Positions 53,419-63,896 of a DNA stretch of 64,000 nucleotides are shown here, in pieces. Under the pieces are notes generated by a model. That model saw nothing but the letters and a program-made list of their open reading frames with translations. It ran no database searches and had not been told where the DNA came from. Position numbers and translations under genes: made by a program. Numbering within the stretch: position 1 is the first letter of the stretch; every line of letters starts with the position of its first letter. The DNA comes from Prorocentrum cordatum (taxonomy: Eukaryota > Sar > Dinophyceae > Prorocentrales > Prorocentraceae): positions 204,679-268,678 of the forward strand of contig CAUYUJ010020593.1 in the NCBI GenBank assembly GCA_963575745.1. Direction: 5' to 3'.

Positions 53419-54189
53419 CTCCTTGCATGAACCTCGAAGCCACCGAGGCAGGTCCGACATGGCGGCGAATTCCGAACGCTATCAACCCTACCCTCGCCGA
53501 TCAAGGACGACTTATAAACTAGTCGAACAGGTTTGGGGCAATTTCCTGCCTCCGGGAGCCGCTTTCGGGGCCCGGAGGCCGTCAGGAACGGGTCCAGGGT
53601 GACATATTGCGCCAGATGGACTCCTGGAGGGGTTTGGCTTCCTATCTTCTGGCTCCGTAGGGGGTGAGAAGTCCTGTGGTGTCACTTTATTGGTAGCCCA
53701 TGTGTCTTTCCAAGGGCAAGGTTCTCTGCACGAGCTTGCCTAGTGCAGATCGTCTTGTGTGGCGTTCCAGGTCTGTTCGGCGACTCTCTGATCTGCACTG
53801 CGGTCATACGTTGCCGTCCCGTCGAATTCTGGGTGGCGCGCTCCCCCTTCCTCCACCCCAAAAGAAAGGAGGAGAGTCCTGACCTTCCTGGGCTGCTGGC
53901 AGTGGGCTTGTTGCATTCGGAGTCTCGGGGGCGCCGCAAAGACCGCGCTCCGCGCGTCGTGTCCTGGGCTGGAGTGCTGCCACTCTCCAAGCAGCACTGC
54001 GAGGGCACGACGGGAATCGCGCCTCGCTGGGCGCGAAGCGCGAAGTTCGGCGGCCCAGCAGGCTCTGCAGGAAGTCAGCGCGTGTTCCAGCAGACCGAGT
54101 GCAGAGACGCCCGCGCAGCCCGGGTGGAGGTACCTGCAGCAGTCGGTTCGCTCCTCGCTTGCCCGCCTCGTCGAGTTGTTCTTCGTGCC
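53419..54189. other. No supported gene
   Basis: Overlapping frames occur on both strands (for example 53,743-54,201 + and 53,804-54,655 -), none with recognisable content. Confidence 0.4.
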
Positions 54190-54400
54190 AACACCTCGTA
54201 GCATCGCGCGCACGGGCCACACCACCTCGCGCATCGCGCCCCGCGATGCGCGAGACTCGCGGCGGTCTTCGCGCCCTCGTGAGGCCCCCCCTTGGAATTT
54301 GGGCGTTGTATTTTTGTTTTCCACCGGGCCTTTTTGGGGGGGGCCTGGCGTCGGGGGGCCACGCGGTGTGCACCGCTTGGGTTTGACATCCGGGCGTTGC
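54190..54400 (+). repeat. Dispersed repeat, copy 1 of 2 (other copy inverted at 59.9-60.4 kb)
   Basis: Ordered blocks GGGCCACACCACCTCGCGCA, GATGCGCGAGACTCGCGG, TTGTTTTCCACCGGGCCTTT, GGCGTCGGGGGGCCACGCGG and GCACCGCTTGGGTTTGACA. The reverse complement of 59,940-60,340 presents the same blocks in the same order, with an extra spacer of about 150 bp. Confidence 0.65.
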
Positions 54401-54666
54401 ATTTGTTACACACCGGACCGTTTCGTCCAGTTTTGGTCCCCTGGACCACCAAAGGTCGATCCGGCTCGAAGATGGCCGCGGAGACATGGGGTCGCGATGT
54501 GGAAGTTTCGCAAGGAATGTCGGATATCGGGGCCTGGAGAAGGGCGGCCCTCCTGTCCAAGCTGCGACGCTCGATGCCCGAGTGTCTTCGCGCCCCTGGG
54601 GTGACCTGCACCCCCCGGGCGTTGCATCACACGGGGCTTTTTCGCCCAGGTTCAAGCCCCAGTGCC

Positions 54667-55052
54667 ATCACAGATCGGTCGGATTCGAAAAATTCCGCAG
54701 ACAGATTGGTCTAGGGCGGCTCTGGTCGTGATTTTCGCGACGTCGTCGTCGTAGGTTGTCTTAACGTCGGATCTCGGGAATGTCGGAGGCCGAACGTTGT
54801 CCGTGACCGATCGACGAGTTTGGTGGGACCTCGGCAGGCGGCGGATGTGGATATGTTCGGGTCCCCTTGGGCCCCCAGACGTGCCCAGATCCGCCGCCCC
54901 CTATTAAAAGGGTCCAAGGACATCAGTTCCCTAGGCGGTGGATATGGACACCCTGAGATCTGACGTTGCGAGAAAATGCAACATCGCGACAAATCACGAC
55001 CCGAGCCCTGGACCCTATTGCTGCATCATTTTTCGAACTGGGTCGGTCTGTG
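54667..55052. repeat. Large inverted repeat (arms ~100-110 bp)
   Basis: Left arm 54,667-54,779 (ATCACAGATCGGTCGGATTC, GAAAAATTCCGCAG, GGTCGTGATTTTCGCGACG). Right arm 54,951-55,052, inverted (ACATCGCGACAAATCACGAC, TCATTTTTCGAACTGGGTCG, GTCTGTGAG). The 170-bp centre includes CCGCCGCCCCCT. A third, single copy of the arm is at 11,955-12,049. Confidence 0.6.
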
Positions 55053-55819
55053 AGGGACCCAGGCCCGAATCCACGCGAAAATGCCCAGCTCGACAAATTG
55101 AAACGCCAGGATCTTCTGCTGTGGACAGGTCTCCGCTTGGGAGCACGTTCCGTCCGACACGCTGCTCCCGCTGCCCTCGCGGCCATTTGCTTCTTCGTCG
55201 GTTGCAAATCATGGGAGCCTCGCGTATCTTCGCAATTCTGTCTTCAGAGTGCACCAGAATCGATTAGCGTTTGGTCATCGATGAGATAGCGCCGATTTAG
55301 CCATCATTTGAGTCGACCAGTGCCGACTAGCGTCGATTTAGCGTCGACTGACGTCGATTAGCCTCAGATCGCAAGAGCCAACAATATGGTGTGTGAATTG
55401 CAATTTCATGGGACGTCGTCTGTCCTATAAATGGCTGCCCTTCTCTGGTGCCCGACGTGTGCTCGACGCGAACTCGATGCAGGTCCGACGTGGATTCGAA
55501 ACGGATTCGACACGGATTCGACACGGATTCGACAAGCTCGACATGGAGCCGACGCGGACTCGACGAGGGTAGCGGCGCGATTGGACAGGCAAGGCCCCCC
55601 GAGGATGCAACATAAGGCACGCGAGGTCCCCATGAGTTGCCGCAGAGTTATGTTGTTGCGACCGCCGCCGCCCACGGGGGAGGGCCCTCACCCGGAGGCC
55701 TGGAGTTCGCGCGCCTGCGCGAGATGGACCCGCCCATTAGGCCTGCGGGGGCGGGCTCGGGCAAGGCCAGAGCGTGCACCCACAGTTCATTAAGCATCGC
55801 ACTCATCTCTACACCCTTT
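55053..55819. other. No gene seen; GATTCGACACG repeat
   Basis: 55,490-55,565 contains about six 10-13-bp units (ACGGATTCGACACGGATTCG). Near 55,315-55,365, GTCGATTTAGCGTCGACTGA and similar words form another short repeat. No frame is recognised. Confidence 0.5.
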
Positions 55820-56165
55820 GGTGGGCGTGTGTGCGGCCGCTTGTGCGCTGACGTGTGCGGCATGCGCCCGGCATGTGCCCGGCATGTGCGGGCCTTTTTG
55901 GTCGAATGTTCTATTGTGCATGCGCGCCCGGGCATGTGCAGGGCCACGTGCGTTGTGTTTGGTGCATCGTGTGTCCGGACGTGGCCGCACATGCCGACGC
56001 ACATGCATGCACATGCGAAAGTTTTGCCCCTATCGCAGACCATGCACATGCCTGTGCAATCTCCTTGCGGGTCATCGCGCGGGCCCGTACTTGCACGCAC
56101 ATGCGTTGAAGTGCGCGTCTGCCCATGCCGACGCACGTGCCGACGCACATGCCTTCGGAGTTGTT
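55820..56165. repeat. GCACATGC-rich low-complexity stretch
   Basis: Alternating purine-pyrimidine words (GCATGTGC, GCACATGCATGCACATGCG) recur irregularly. Such tracts can adopt Z-DNA in principle. Similar words return at 58,430-58,590. Confidence 0.7.
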
Positions 56166-56639
56166 AGGGACCCCTCGAGGTGCCTCCCCACCACCTCGTC
56201 GCCTTCGCAGAGCTTCCTGGGGTCCGCTAGGGCCAGGGCTTCCGAATGACTTCCGCGGCCACGAGGGGATCTGGTGCCGTACGTGCTGCAAAGCCTTTGT
56301 ACGCTCGACTCGCCCACTGCTTGCGGGAGCGGTTCCTCGCCCGTGCGTCGCGCCTACGTGTTTCAACCATTGTCGTCGTCCAGTGGCCGCACAGAGCTTG
56401 TTGGCGCCCCCTCTCAAGATCTCCCGCGCGCCGGCTCGGCTCGGCCAGAGGAACAGGAGGAGGAGGGCGAGGAGGAGGGGAGGGAGGGAACCAGACGGCG
56501 GGGAGGGGAGTAGCAGGAGGGGGGGAGAGCATGGAGGAGGACGAGGAGGAGCAGGCGTCCGCAGCCCGCGCTTCGGACGGCATGCCGGCTCAGAGCATGC
56601 AGGGGGAGGGAGAGAAAGAGGTCGAGGAGGAGGAGGAGG
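56166..56639. other. No gene seen; GGA tracts
   Basis: GGAGGAGGAGGGCGAGGAGG at about 56,455 and further GAGGAGGACGAGGAGGAGC at 56,533. Open frames across these are low complexity. Confidence 0.45.
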
Positions 56640-56960
56640 CGGAGGCCCGCTTCGCGTGGGACATTCTCAGAATTCAGAGCTCCGAGATGCGTTGGCTCGA
56701 GCTGATTTGCCCCGATTCGCCTGGGACATCCCCATAACTCTGGGTTCCAAGATACGGTTCTCAAAGTGTTCCAGCCCGTTTCGCGTGAGGCATCCTCAGA
56801 ATCTTGGGCTCCGAAATGATCTGACCCGTTTCACTTGGGAAATCCCCTCACAACTCTGCGTTCCAAAATGCGGTTCTTTCCCGATTTGCTTAGGACATCC
56901 TCAGATCTTGACGTGTTCCAACCCGTTTCGCGTGAGACAATTTCGGGGTTGGGGTCCGAG
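56640..56960. repeat. Diverged 65-80-bp GACATCCTC satellite (about 4 units)
   Basis: Units contain CGCGTGGGACATTCTCAGAA, CTCCGAGATGC and CCCGTTTCGCGTGAG. They are more diverged than the block at 57.2-58.3 kb, and follow GAGGAGGAGGAGGCGGAGG at about 56,625-56,645. Confidence 0.75.
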
Positions 56961-57219
56961 AAGACGGGATTCAAGAAGTCCCGCATGTTTTTCCTGGGGA
57001 CGCATAGGATCGTCCGCCACCTTTATAGCAGAACCGCTTGACTGGGTCGGCCGCTGGCGAGCTCGGTCTGTGCAAATGCTGTGCGGGGCATGCGCTGGCC
57101 AGGCCAGAAGCGGCCCCGATGCATCTGGCGCCCCGCTCACGCCCCGCGCAAGCACTCGCAGCGCTTGCACTGCCCGCGTTCGCCGCCAGGACCGGGATGC
57201 CAGAGCAGAGGTCCCGCCG
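56961..57219. other. Short unique interval between satellite blocks
   Basis: No recognised coding sequence. Confidence 0.4.
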
Positions 57220-58260
57220 TTTTCGCCTGAGACATCCTTGCAATTCTCACCGCGGAAATGCTCTGAGCTGAGGTGATCAGGCCACTTTCGCTTGGGACAT
57301 CCACGCAACTCTGACCTCGGAGATGCCCGGCCCCATGGTGGTCTGGCCATTTTCGCTTGAGACATCTTCGCATCTCCGATCTCGGAAGTTAATTCCCTGA
57401 GTTGAGGAGGTCGGGCCACCTTCTCAACTTTGACCTCGGAGATGCCATGCCCCATGGTGGTCTGGCCACTTTCGCCTTAGTCATCCTCGCAACTCTGGGT
57501 TCCGAGGTGCCCTGAGCTCAGGTGGTTAGGCCACTTTCGCTTGAGACATCCTCGCATTTCTGACCGCGGAGATGCATTGCCCCAGGGCGGTTCGGCCACG
57601 TTCGCCTGAGAAATCCTCGCAACTCTGGTTTGAGCTCATGTGGTCAGGCCAGTTTCGCCTGAGACATCTTCGCAATTCTGACCTCGGAGATGCCATGCCC
57701 CATGGTGGTCTGGCCACTTTCGCTTGAGACATCCTCGCAATTCTGATCTCGAAGATGCCATGCCCCATGGTGGTCTGGCCACTTTCGCCTTAGTCACCCT
57801 CGCAACTCTGGGCTCCGAGATGCCTGCCCCGTGGTGGTCTGGCCATTTTCGCTTGAGGCATCCTCGCAAATCTGACCTCGGAGATGCCATGCCCCATGGT
57901 GGTCTGGCCACTTTCGCCTTAGTCATCCTCGCAACTCTGGGTTCCGAGATGCCCTGAGCTAATGTGGTCAGGCCACTTTGGCTTGAGACAACCTCGCAAA
58001 TCTGACCTCGGAAATGCCCGGTTCCGAGATGCCCTGAGCTGATGTGGTCAGGCCCCTTTCGCCTGAGATATCCTCGCATTTATGGGTTCCGAGATGACAT
58101 AAGCTGAGGTGGTCTGGCCTTATTCGCCTGAGACATCCTTGTATCCGTGACCTCGGAGGTGCCCTGTCCCATGGTGGTCCAGCCACTTTCGCCTCAAACA
58201 TCCTCGCAACTCTGCTGAGCTCAGGTGGTCAGTCCACTTTCGCCTGAGACACCCTCGCGT
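57220..58260. repeat. 65-80-bp GACATCCTC satellite, main block (about 15 units)
   Basis: Units read TTTCGCCTGAGACATCCTCG, CAACTCTGACCTCGGAGATG, CCATGCCCCATGGTGGTCTG, GCCACT. The unit shares CGCCTGAGACATCCTCGCAA, CTCTG-GCTC-GAGATGCC and GGTGGTC-GGCC with the satellite at 17.5-18.7 kb. Confidence 0.92.
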
Positions 58261-59214
58261 GATACATCATCGGAGCGCTGGCCACACATTTGGGTATGGT
58301 ATTGCTGCTCGACAGCCACATCCACTTCCCTCGTTCCCCTCGCTCCGTCCCTCATTTCTCTTCCCTCTGGCGTTTTTCCTCGCCATTTGTTTTTGTTCCC
58401 CAACCCAATCCTCGACCCTGCGGGGTGTGCGGGCATGTGCGATTATATCTTCGGAGTCTGTCCAGACTGTGCATCCGACTGTGCATCGGACTGTGTGGCG
58501 TCTGCGACATGTGCGGCCATGATGTTGAGGCTTTTGCAGAGTTGCATGGGCATGCGACTGTGCGGCATATGCGTGTATGTGCGGCTCCTTGTTGACCTCA
58601 AAACGAAAGTGAGCATTGTAAAAATGAGCACTATAAAAACGAAGATGAAGTAATGCAACCCCTGATGAATTCGTAACCTAAGTCAGGCCCAGTTTTAAGG
58701 ATACACCTCAACATTTGGGTGGTTTTGTTTGGTACACATTCAAAACGACCCCCTATCCCAGATGCTCCTAGCACTCTTAATTTAGTTCTCCTCCCAAAGG
58801 GTTGGAGGTATTTCTATTGCTCATCACGCCCTGCCTTGGACAAGGAATGCAACTTTGATCGTCGATGTTTGGCGGCGAGCCGGGGGGGTAGTGAAAACGG
58901 GGCAGCCTTTCTCAGGTGGCGGGGCTTCTTACAAGCCGGACCGCGAGGTGTCTGCGGCCTTTGAGAAGTTTTTTGTGGTGAAGGCTTACAGCAATTCTCA
59001 AAAGGTGAGGCTTTCCGAGCTTTCTGAGAAGGCCGGCCCCCTCTCATTTCCGGTCGGGTCGCGCCGCCTAGCTTTGCGTCGGACTCGGAACTGTATACTT
59101 CTCGCCGCCTCGGAGGGCCGTTTTTGGGACCCTGGACCGTCAGAGCCTGACCGGATGCGAAAAACTACCTCCAGGGAAGTCTCCCGAACGATTTTCCGAC
59201 AAGATTCAGGAGGG
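58261..59214. other. No gene seen
   Basis: GTGCATCCGACTGTGCATCGG and neighbouring words (58,435-58,590) are a weak GCAT-rich repeat. 58,660-58,870 has lower GC and no frame of interest. Confidence 0.45.
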
Positions 59215-59216
59215 AA

Positions 59217-59370
59217 CAAAACACACAGACACAATCAGTCGTCGATTCCCCCGAAAATATAGGAAAACATGGGAAGTGGGGGGGAAGACAAGCACTTAGA
59301 AGATATAGGAAAACATTGGGAATCCTGTTCTTTGTGTCTATCCAGTTGTGTGCCCCAGGGCCCCCTCAAA
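59217..59370. repeat. Dispersed ~150-bp repeat, copy 2 of 2
   Basis: Same order as 23,748-23,900: ACACACAGACACAATCAGTC, AAAACATGGGAAGTGGGGGG, GATATAGGAAAACATTGGGA, TTGTGTGCCCCAGGGCC. Confidence 0.8.
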
Positions 59371-59496
59371 GATCTACCCCCAGGGGCGCGACCGCAGGCG
59401 GGCGCCGCGCGTCGCTGCCTGGGGCTGGAGAGCGGCCCCTCTCCGGCCGGGCTCTGCACGAGATCCGACGTCAGTTGCGGCAGCGTCGCAGCACCG

Positions 59497-59662
59497 CGAC
59501 GCACCACGGCACGATCCCTGTGTAATCGTCCTCCGGGTCCCTGTACTCCACGGCACGATCCCTGTAATCGTCCCCCGGGTCCCTGTAATCGTCCCCCGGG
59601 TCCCTGTGCACCACGGCACGATCCCTGTACTCCAAATCCCTTATTAATCGTCCCCCGGGTCC
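59497..59662. repeat. ~25-45-bp tandem repeat (CACGATCCCTGTAATCGTCC)
   Basis: Alternating blocks CCACGGCACGATCCCTGT and AATCGTCCCCCGGGTCCCTG, with about four and five copies. The repeat ends in CCCCCGGGTCCGG, which leads into a GGGGGGTCC-rich zone (59,690-59,830). Confidence 0.88.
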
Positions 59663-59939
59663 GGTTTTTTAAGGCGCCTTTTTTGTAACTGGGGGGGTCC
59701 GATCTATTAGGGCGCTTTCTGTGGATTGGAGCTTAGGGGGTCCAGTTTAGGAAGGCACCCCGTCGAAGAGGGGGGTCCGGAATATTGGGTCGCATTTGGA
59801 GGGGGGTCCGGTTCTTTAGGGGGGGGGTCGATTAATAAGGGATTTGGAGTAGACACAATCTTTCCGTGGCAGCTCAAACTGGGCGAAGCGGCCCGCTGTG
59901 AGAAACGCAACGTTTCGGTGTCAGGGAAGCGAGGGTGCC

Positions 59940-60340
59940 CGCGCAGAGGGGTTCTCAGACCCAGGCGGTGCAGGCCGCGTGGCTCCCCGACGCCAGGGAC
60001 CCCACCTCCAGAGAGGCCTGGTGGTAAACACAAGTGCAGTCGGGCCGCTGAATAAGGAACGCTTATTTTTCAAAAGGGGCTCGGTCGTTTCTTAGGTTTG
60101 CGTGCGTTCCGCTTTGTTTTGGCGGCGAGCCTTTCTTCGGACTTCATGTATTTGTTTGTCAAAAGGGCCTCGTTCCTTGTTTATCGTCCTGAGGTCAGCG
60201 GCCCGTCTGTACAAGGCCCGGATCCCAGGGGAGGGGGTCTCACAGAGGCGCGAAGGTCCCCGCGCGTCTCTCACATCGAGGGGCGCGGTGCGCGAGGTTG
60301 TGTGACCCGGTGCACGGCGCTGCGCTGCCCTCGGGACCGT
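59940..60340 (-). repeat. Dispersed repeat, copy 2 of 2 (inverted relative to 54.2 kb)
   Basis: Its reverse complement contains CCACGCGGCCTGCACCGCCT and GGTCACACAACCTCGCGCAC, matching 54,190-54,400 block by block. A central segment (about 60,040-60,200) has no counterpart and may be an insertion here or a deletion there. Confidence 0.62.
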
Positions 60341-60462
60341 CGTTTCCGTTCGAGGAGCCCAGGATCGTTTTAACATTGATGCAGATACGGATGGCAATGC
60401 CGTACACTACAATAACAGAAGCATGAATGGCACCAGGTCACGTCAGGGGACGAGATGGCATA

Positions 60463-60580
60463 GTGAACATAGCTCCGCGAGGATTTCTTGGATCGGCGCT
60501 GGGCCCACCTCCCTGGCGCGTGGAGCACGCCAGGGAGGGCCCAGCGCTGTTCCAAGAAATCTGCGCGGAGCTCCGAAAAG
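60463..60580. mobile_element. Foldback element, family of four, copy 3
   Basis: Near-perfect hairpin. Left arm AGCTCCGCGAGGATTTCTTG, GATCGGCGCTGGGCCC, ACCTCCCTGGCGCGT; right arm is its complement, ACGCCAGGGAGG, GCCCAGCGCTGTTCCAAGAA, ATCTGCGCGGAGCT. The loop is only about 4 bases, so an RNA copy would form a long double helix. Shorter at both ends than copy 2. Confidence 0.88.
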
Positions 60581-61550
60581 TTTGCGCCTATGTCGTCTTG
60601 TTGTTCCTCCAGTGGGGGGGGCGTCTTCAGACTGGGGCACGGGGGGAGGCACAGCGTGAGCCCCTGGTGTCTGCTCTTGCACCCAGGGGGCCAGCAGGGA
60701 GGTCGGGGGCAGCGTTAGGAAGGGGGATGCATCGACCCCCAATTGTCCCACTCGTCGCCGATGGGCCCAGGGATCCGAGGCTCCGATAACAACTGGAGCG
60801 GCCAGTTTTTTGGCCCACCACCTGCTCCGGGGCCGTCCAAACAAGGCCCGGGATGAGAAGCCCGCCCTGCAGCGGAGTGCTCCAGGCACTGGAGCGCCGG
60901 GTGTCTGGGGGGGCCCGAGGCCCGCCCCGCCCAGGAGCAGGCGGGTTTCGCTGTTTGGGGCCTGCTGCCGATCCGTCGGCGGAGCTTCGCAGATTCCACG
61001 GGCACCGCTCGGACGCGTGCGTTTTCTCGGCGTGGCCAGCGCCAGAGCATCTGGACCCTCTTGTAGCATCTCGGATCATCTCTGGGAGAGAGTGCGCACA
61101 GAACCTGAGCATGCGCGGGGAAAGGACGTCGGGGCGATGGCAAGTTCAAGTTCGATGTTCCCTTCTCGCATTCCCACTCGGGAGGGGGCGGGGCGGGGCA
61201 CTCTACGGCACGAGGACGGGCGTGAGCAGGAACAAGAGGGGACGGGCAGGAGGACGAGGAGGAGGGGGAGGAGGAGGAGCCAGGAGGAGGGGTCAGAGCT
61301 CTGAAGTTCTGGATGTAGCGGCTAGGCCGGTGACGAAAAAGATACCCACTGGCGGGCGGAAGCCCAATATATTTCAACGCCTTCCTACTTCATGTTTCTA
61401 CCCACTTCTTCCGAGCGGTGGGGATAGCTTCTGTCTCTCCTTGGCCAGCTGGGCAGAGCCGATGTGCATTTTCGAGCCACTGAGGCGCTCACGACCATCG
61501 GATGATGAAGAGGAGGAAGCGAAGCTGACGCTGCGGGCGGGGCGCCCCCC
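60581..61550. other. No supported gene
   Basis: Long overlapping frames on both strands (for example 60,853-61,818 +, 60,443-61,069 - and 60,715-61,377 -) are Arg/Pro/Gly-rich and mutually incompatible. A GAGGAGGAGGGGGAGGAGGAG tract lies at 61,253-61,281. Confidence 0.4.
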
Positions 61551-61693
61551 ATGCCCAGCCCGGAGAAGAACAGGAGAGCAGAGCATGAGACACGTGTGCA
61601 GAATCACAGTGAGAAGAAGACGAGTACTAATCCACACTCAGAAGCAGCCAGCCTCAGCGGCGGGAGCAGCCGCAGGATCAGCCGCGGCAGCAG

Positions 61694-62155
61694 GTGGTGG
61701 AGAAGGAGTCGGCAGGAGCGGCAGCAGGAGGAGGAAGGGGATCCGCCAGTGCTCCGGGGAGGAAGAGGTACCGATACCGCCATTCTTCCATCGGTTTCGC
61801 CTTGGGGAGGCCTCCTGAGAGGCCCTTGTCGCTGCGGCTGGATTCGCCCCAACATTCTCGTCAGAACGCATCCCGTGAGAGGTCCCGGGGCTGGCAGTAT
61901 CAGTACCGTGTTGTGTCACCCGATCCGCCGGTGCGCCTCTTCGCGTGCAGGTGGTCGCATCGAAGTTTGTCCGCACAGACGAGTCCAAAGAAGCAGCAGC
62001 AACAGCAGGACGATGTTGAGGATGAGTGTTGCTTCCCCCATCAAAAACACGCTGCCAGGCCTTCGGAGAAGGTGCGCCGAGTCTCGGGATTCGACCGCTA
62101 CGACTCGGACGCTCAGCAGTCTGCCGCTTTGCCGTGTGTGGGGCGCGGAGTTTAA
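61694..62155 (+). CDS. Possible coding fragment, unrecognised
   Basis: The 153-codon frame ends in a stretch with more ordinary amino-acid composition than its surroundings: SPKKQQQQQDDVEDECCFPH, then SEKVRRVSGFDRYDSDAQQS. The upstream half is Arg/Ser-rich. An overlapping + frame (61,551-62,264, 237 codons) is also open, and neither is recognisable. If the region is genic, this would be an exon or short gene; no start context, splice sites or homology can be cited. Confidence 0.15.
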   Translation: MVEKESAGAAAGGGRGSASAPGRKRYRYRHSSIGFALGRPPERPLSLRLDSPQHSRQNASRERSRGWQYQYRVVSPDPPVRLFACRWSHRSLSAQTSPKKQQQQQDDVEDECCFPHQKHAARPSEKVRRVSGFDRYDSDAQQSAALPCVGRGV

Positions 62156-62510
62156 GAGCAAACAAAAGGTATCTACCATGAGCGCACGATGGCGCAGGAG
62201 AAGTGACTTGCCTTCCTTAGGTCTGAGGAGGACGCTGGAAGTGGGGAGGGGCAGTGGAGATTGAGGTGTGCATTCTGTTTTTCGCTGTGGCTGTGAGCCA
62301 CCGCCGATGGACATTGTGTCTAGCTTGTTCGCGCGATCCGCAGGGCAATTTCTTGGGTCTGCCCCACCGCCTCCTTTGCACCCAGGGTGTGGCGGAAGGG
62401 TTCGCCGCATTGGTCGGCGACCGTGCCGACGGGGTCGCATACTTCCCCCCTCCCTCCTCTCCTCCGGGTACCCACCGCCTGCCGAGGTCCCCGAAGATCG
62501 ATCACCCTTG
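62156..62510. other. No gene seen
   Basis: GC-rich interval with no repeats or recognisable frame. Confidence 0.4.
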
Positions 62511-62665
62511 CGTTCATAGATTTCCGGAGCTTCGCACGGATTTCTTGGATCGGCGGTGACCCCCCCTTGGCGGCGTGCTCGGCGCCGCCATTGGCGCGCT
62601 CCTCGCGCCAGGGAGGGGGGGCCAGCGCCGACTCAAGAAGTCCGCGCGGTCCTCCGAACGTTCAT
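62511..62665. mobile_element. Foldback element, family of four, copy 4
   Basis: Left arm CGTTCATAGATTTCCGGAGC, TTCGCACGGATTTCTTGGAT, CGGCGGTGACCCCCCC. Right arm, reverse-complemented, GATGAACGTTCGGAGGACCG, CGCGGACTTCTTGAGTCGGC, GCTGGCCCCCCC. The apex is GGCGCGCTCCTCGCGCC. Confidence 0.82.
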
Positions 62666-63601
62666 CTTTCTGTGAGTGTTTGTTTGTCCAGTTGTGGATA
62701 AACCCGCGCCTCGCACCTCGACGGTCGACTCGCTCCAGTCGACGCTAACAGCGCTAATTGTTGCGTTAATCCGTTAACAGGACGCTGAATCTACCACCTC
62801 GTTTCCGCCTCCCTCCCTGGCCTCGGCACGGGGCACAGTGGGTGGCTCGGGGCGCACGCCCCCGCGTGCAGGGGCCCTGGCGAGACGGCGGCTAACTTCA
62901 GGACCTGGTCCCTTCGGGACCCAGCTCCTGATGCGATCATCGGGCGTCGCGCAGTGGCCGTGGAAGCGTAAGGTTCGAATTCGCCAGAACTCGGGTTTTG
63001 CGACGCTTTTCGACGAGCCTGTATTGGATTTGTGCTATCCAGTTAATTTCGCAGCGGTAGGTCGCGTCAAATTTCAAATTGGATCTCGTCATTTTCCTGC
63101 CGGCCCCATCAGGCCAACCCGAGCCCCCCGAACCTGAGTCGTACGTCTCCCTGAAAAGGGGGGCGATGATTGAGGGGGTCAAGATTGGTGTACCTCACGG
63201 GCCGTGAATGGCTCCCCATGCAGCAGGGTGGCAGTTCGCCGACCCCCCCCCTGGGACCCCCCTATGTTTTTCTAATGTGTTTGTATTCGTTTGTTCCCGA
63301 AATGTTGTTTATGATGTTTGTTTGGTGTGTGTTCCATTGTCTTTCGATTGTTTTTTCGAGGGGCTTCGGCCCCTAGTCTTAAAGCAATATTTGTGTTAAA
63401 ATCCGTCCGCATATATACATATATATATATGGGTACGCGCGCGTGTCGGTGCCCCTGCTTTCCCTTGTCGTGCAAGAAGACTCTGGCATCGATACTTCTC
63501 TTCTCCACTCCTCTTCCTCCCCCCCTTCCTTTCCGAACGCGCACGGGCGCCTGTGACAAATCAGCGACAGTGCGAACAAAAACAATGAAAACATTTGAAA
63601 T
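62666..63601. other. No gene seen; TA-rich microsatellite
   Basis: CATATATACATATATATATATG at about 63,411-63,430 is a short TA repeat. TTTTTCGAGGGGCTTCGGCCC (63,350) is a small hairpin. Composition becomes more AT-rich toward the right. Confidence 0.45.
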
Positions 63602-63680
63602 ACACAAAAAAGATGTCGGGAGAGCCTTGCCCGCCCTTCTCCCCAGAGGTTCTCCCGACATCATAGTTTTTGTGTTTTGG
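63602..63680. repeat. Small foldback (~79 bp)
   Basis: Left end ACACAAAAAAGATGTCGGGAGA and right end TCTCCCGACATC-ATAG-TTTTTGTGT are inverted. The perfect core arms are GATGTCGGGAGA (63,612-63,623) and TCTCCCGACATC (63,651-63,662), extended by A/T-rich ends with a 4-base bulge. Confidence 0.78.
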
Positions 63681-63756
63681 GGGGTGGTTCTGGGTTTTCT
63701 GATGAATTTTCGATGTCGTTTGGCCTCCACAGAAAAATACCTATTGAAACTATCCA

Positions 63757-63896
63757 CATGAGGATCTCCATTGAAATCATCCACAGAAGGATTCCTATTG
63801 GAATCCTCCGAAGAAGGATTCGCGGCGAAATCCTCCACAGAAGGATTCCTGTCGGAATCCTCGACGCAAGGAGATTCCTATCGAGATCCTCTACAG
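63757..63896. repeat. ~27-30-bp palindromic minisatellite
   Basis: Five units in the style CCACAGAAGGATTCCTATTG followed by GAATCCT. Each unit is itself a hairpin (AGGATTCC - TATT - GGAATCCT), with paired changes in some units (AGGATTCG - CGGCG - AAATCCT; GAGATTCC - TATC - GAGATCCT). Confidence 0.88.

Noticed and set aside
60443-61069. 208-codon minus-strand frame
   Set aside because: Part of it is the foldback element at 60,463-60,580; the remainder is low-complexity Arg/Pro/Gly with equally long frames on the + strand.
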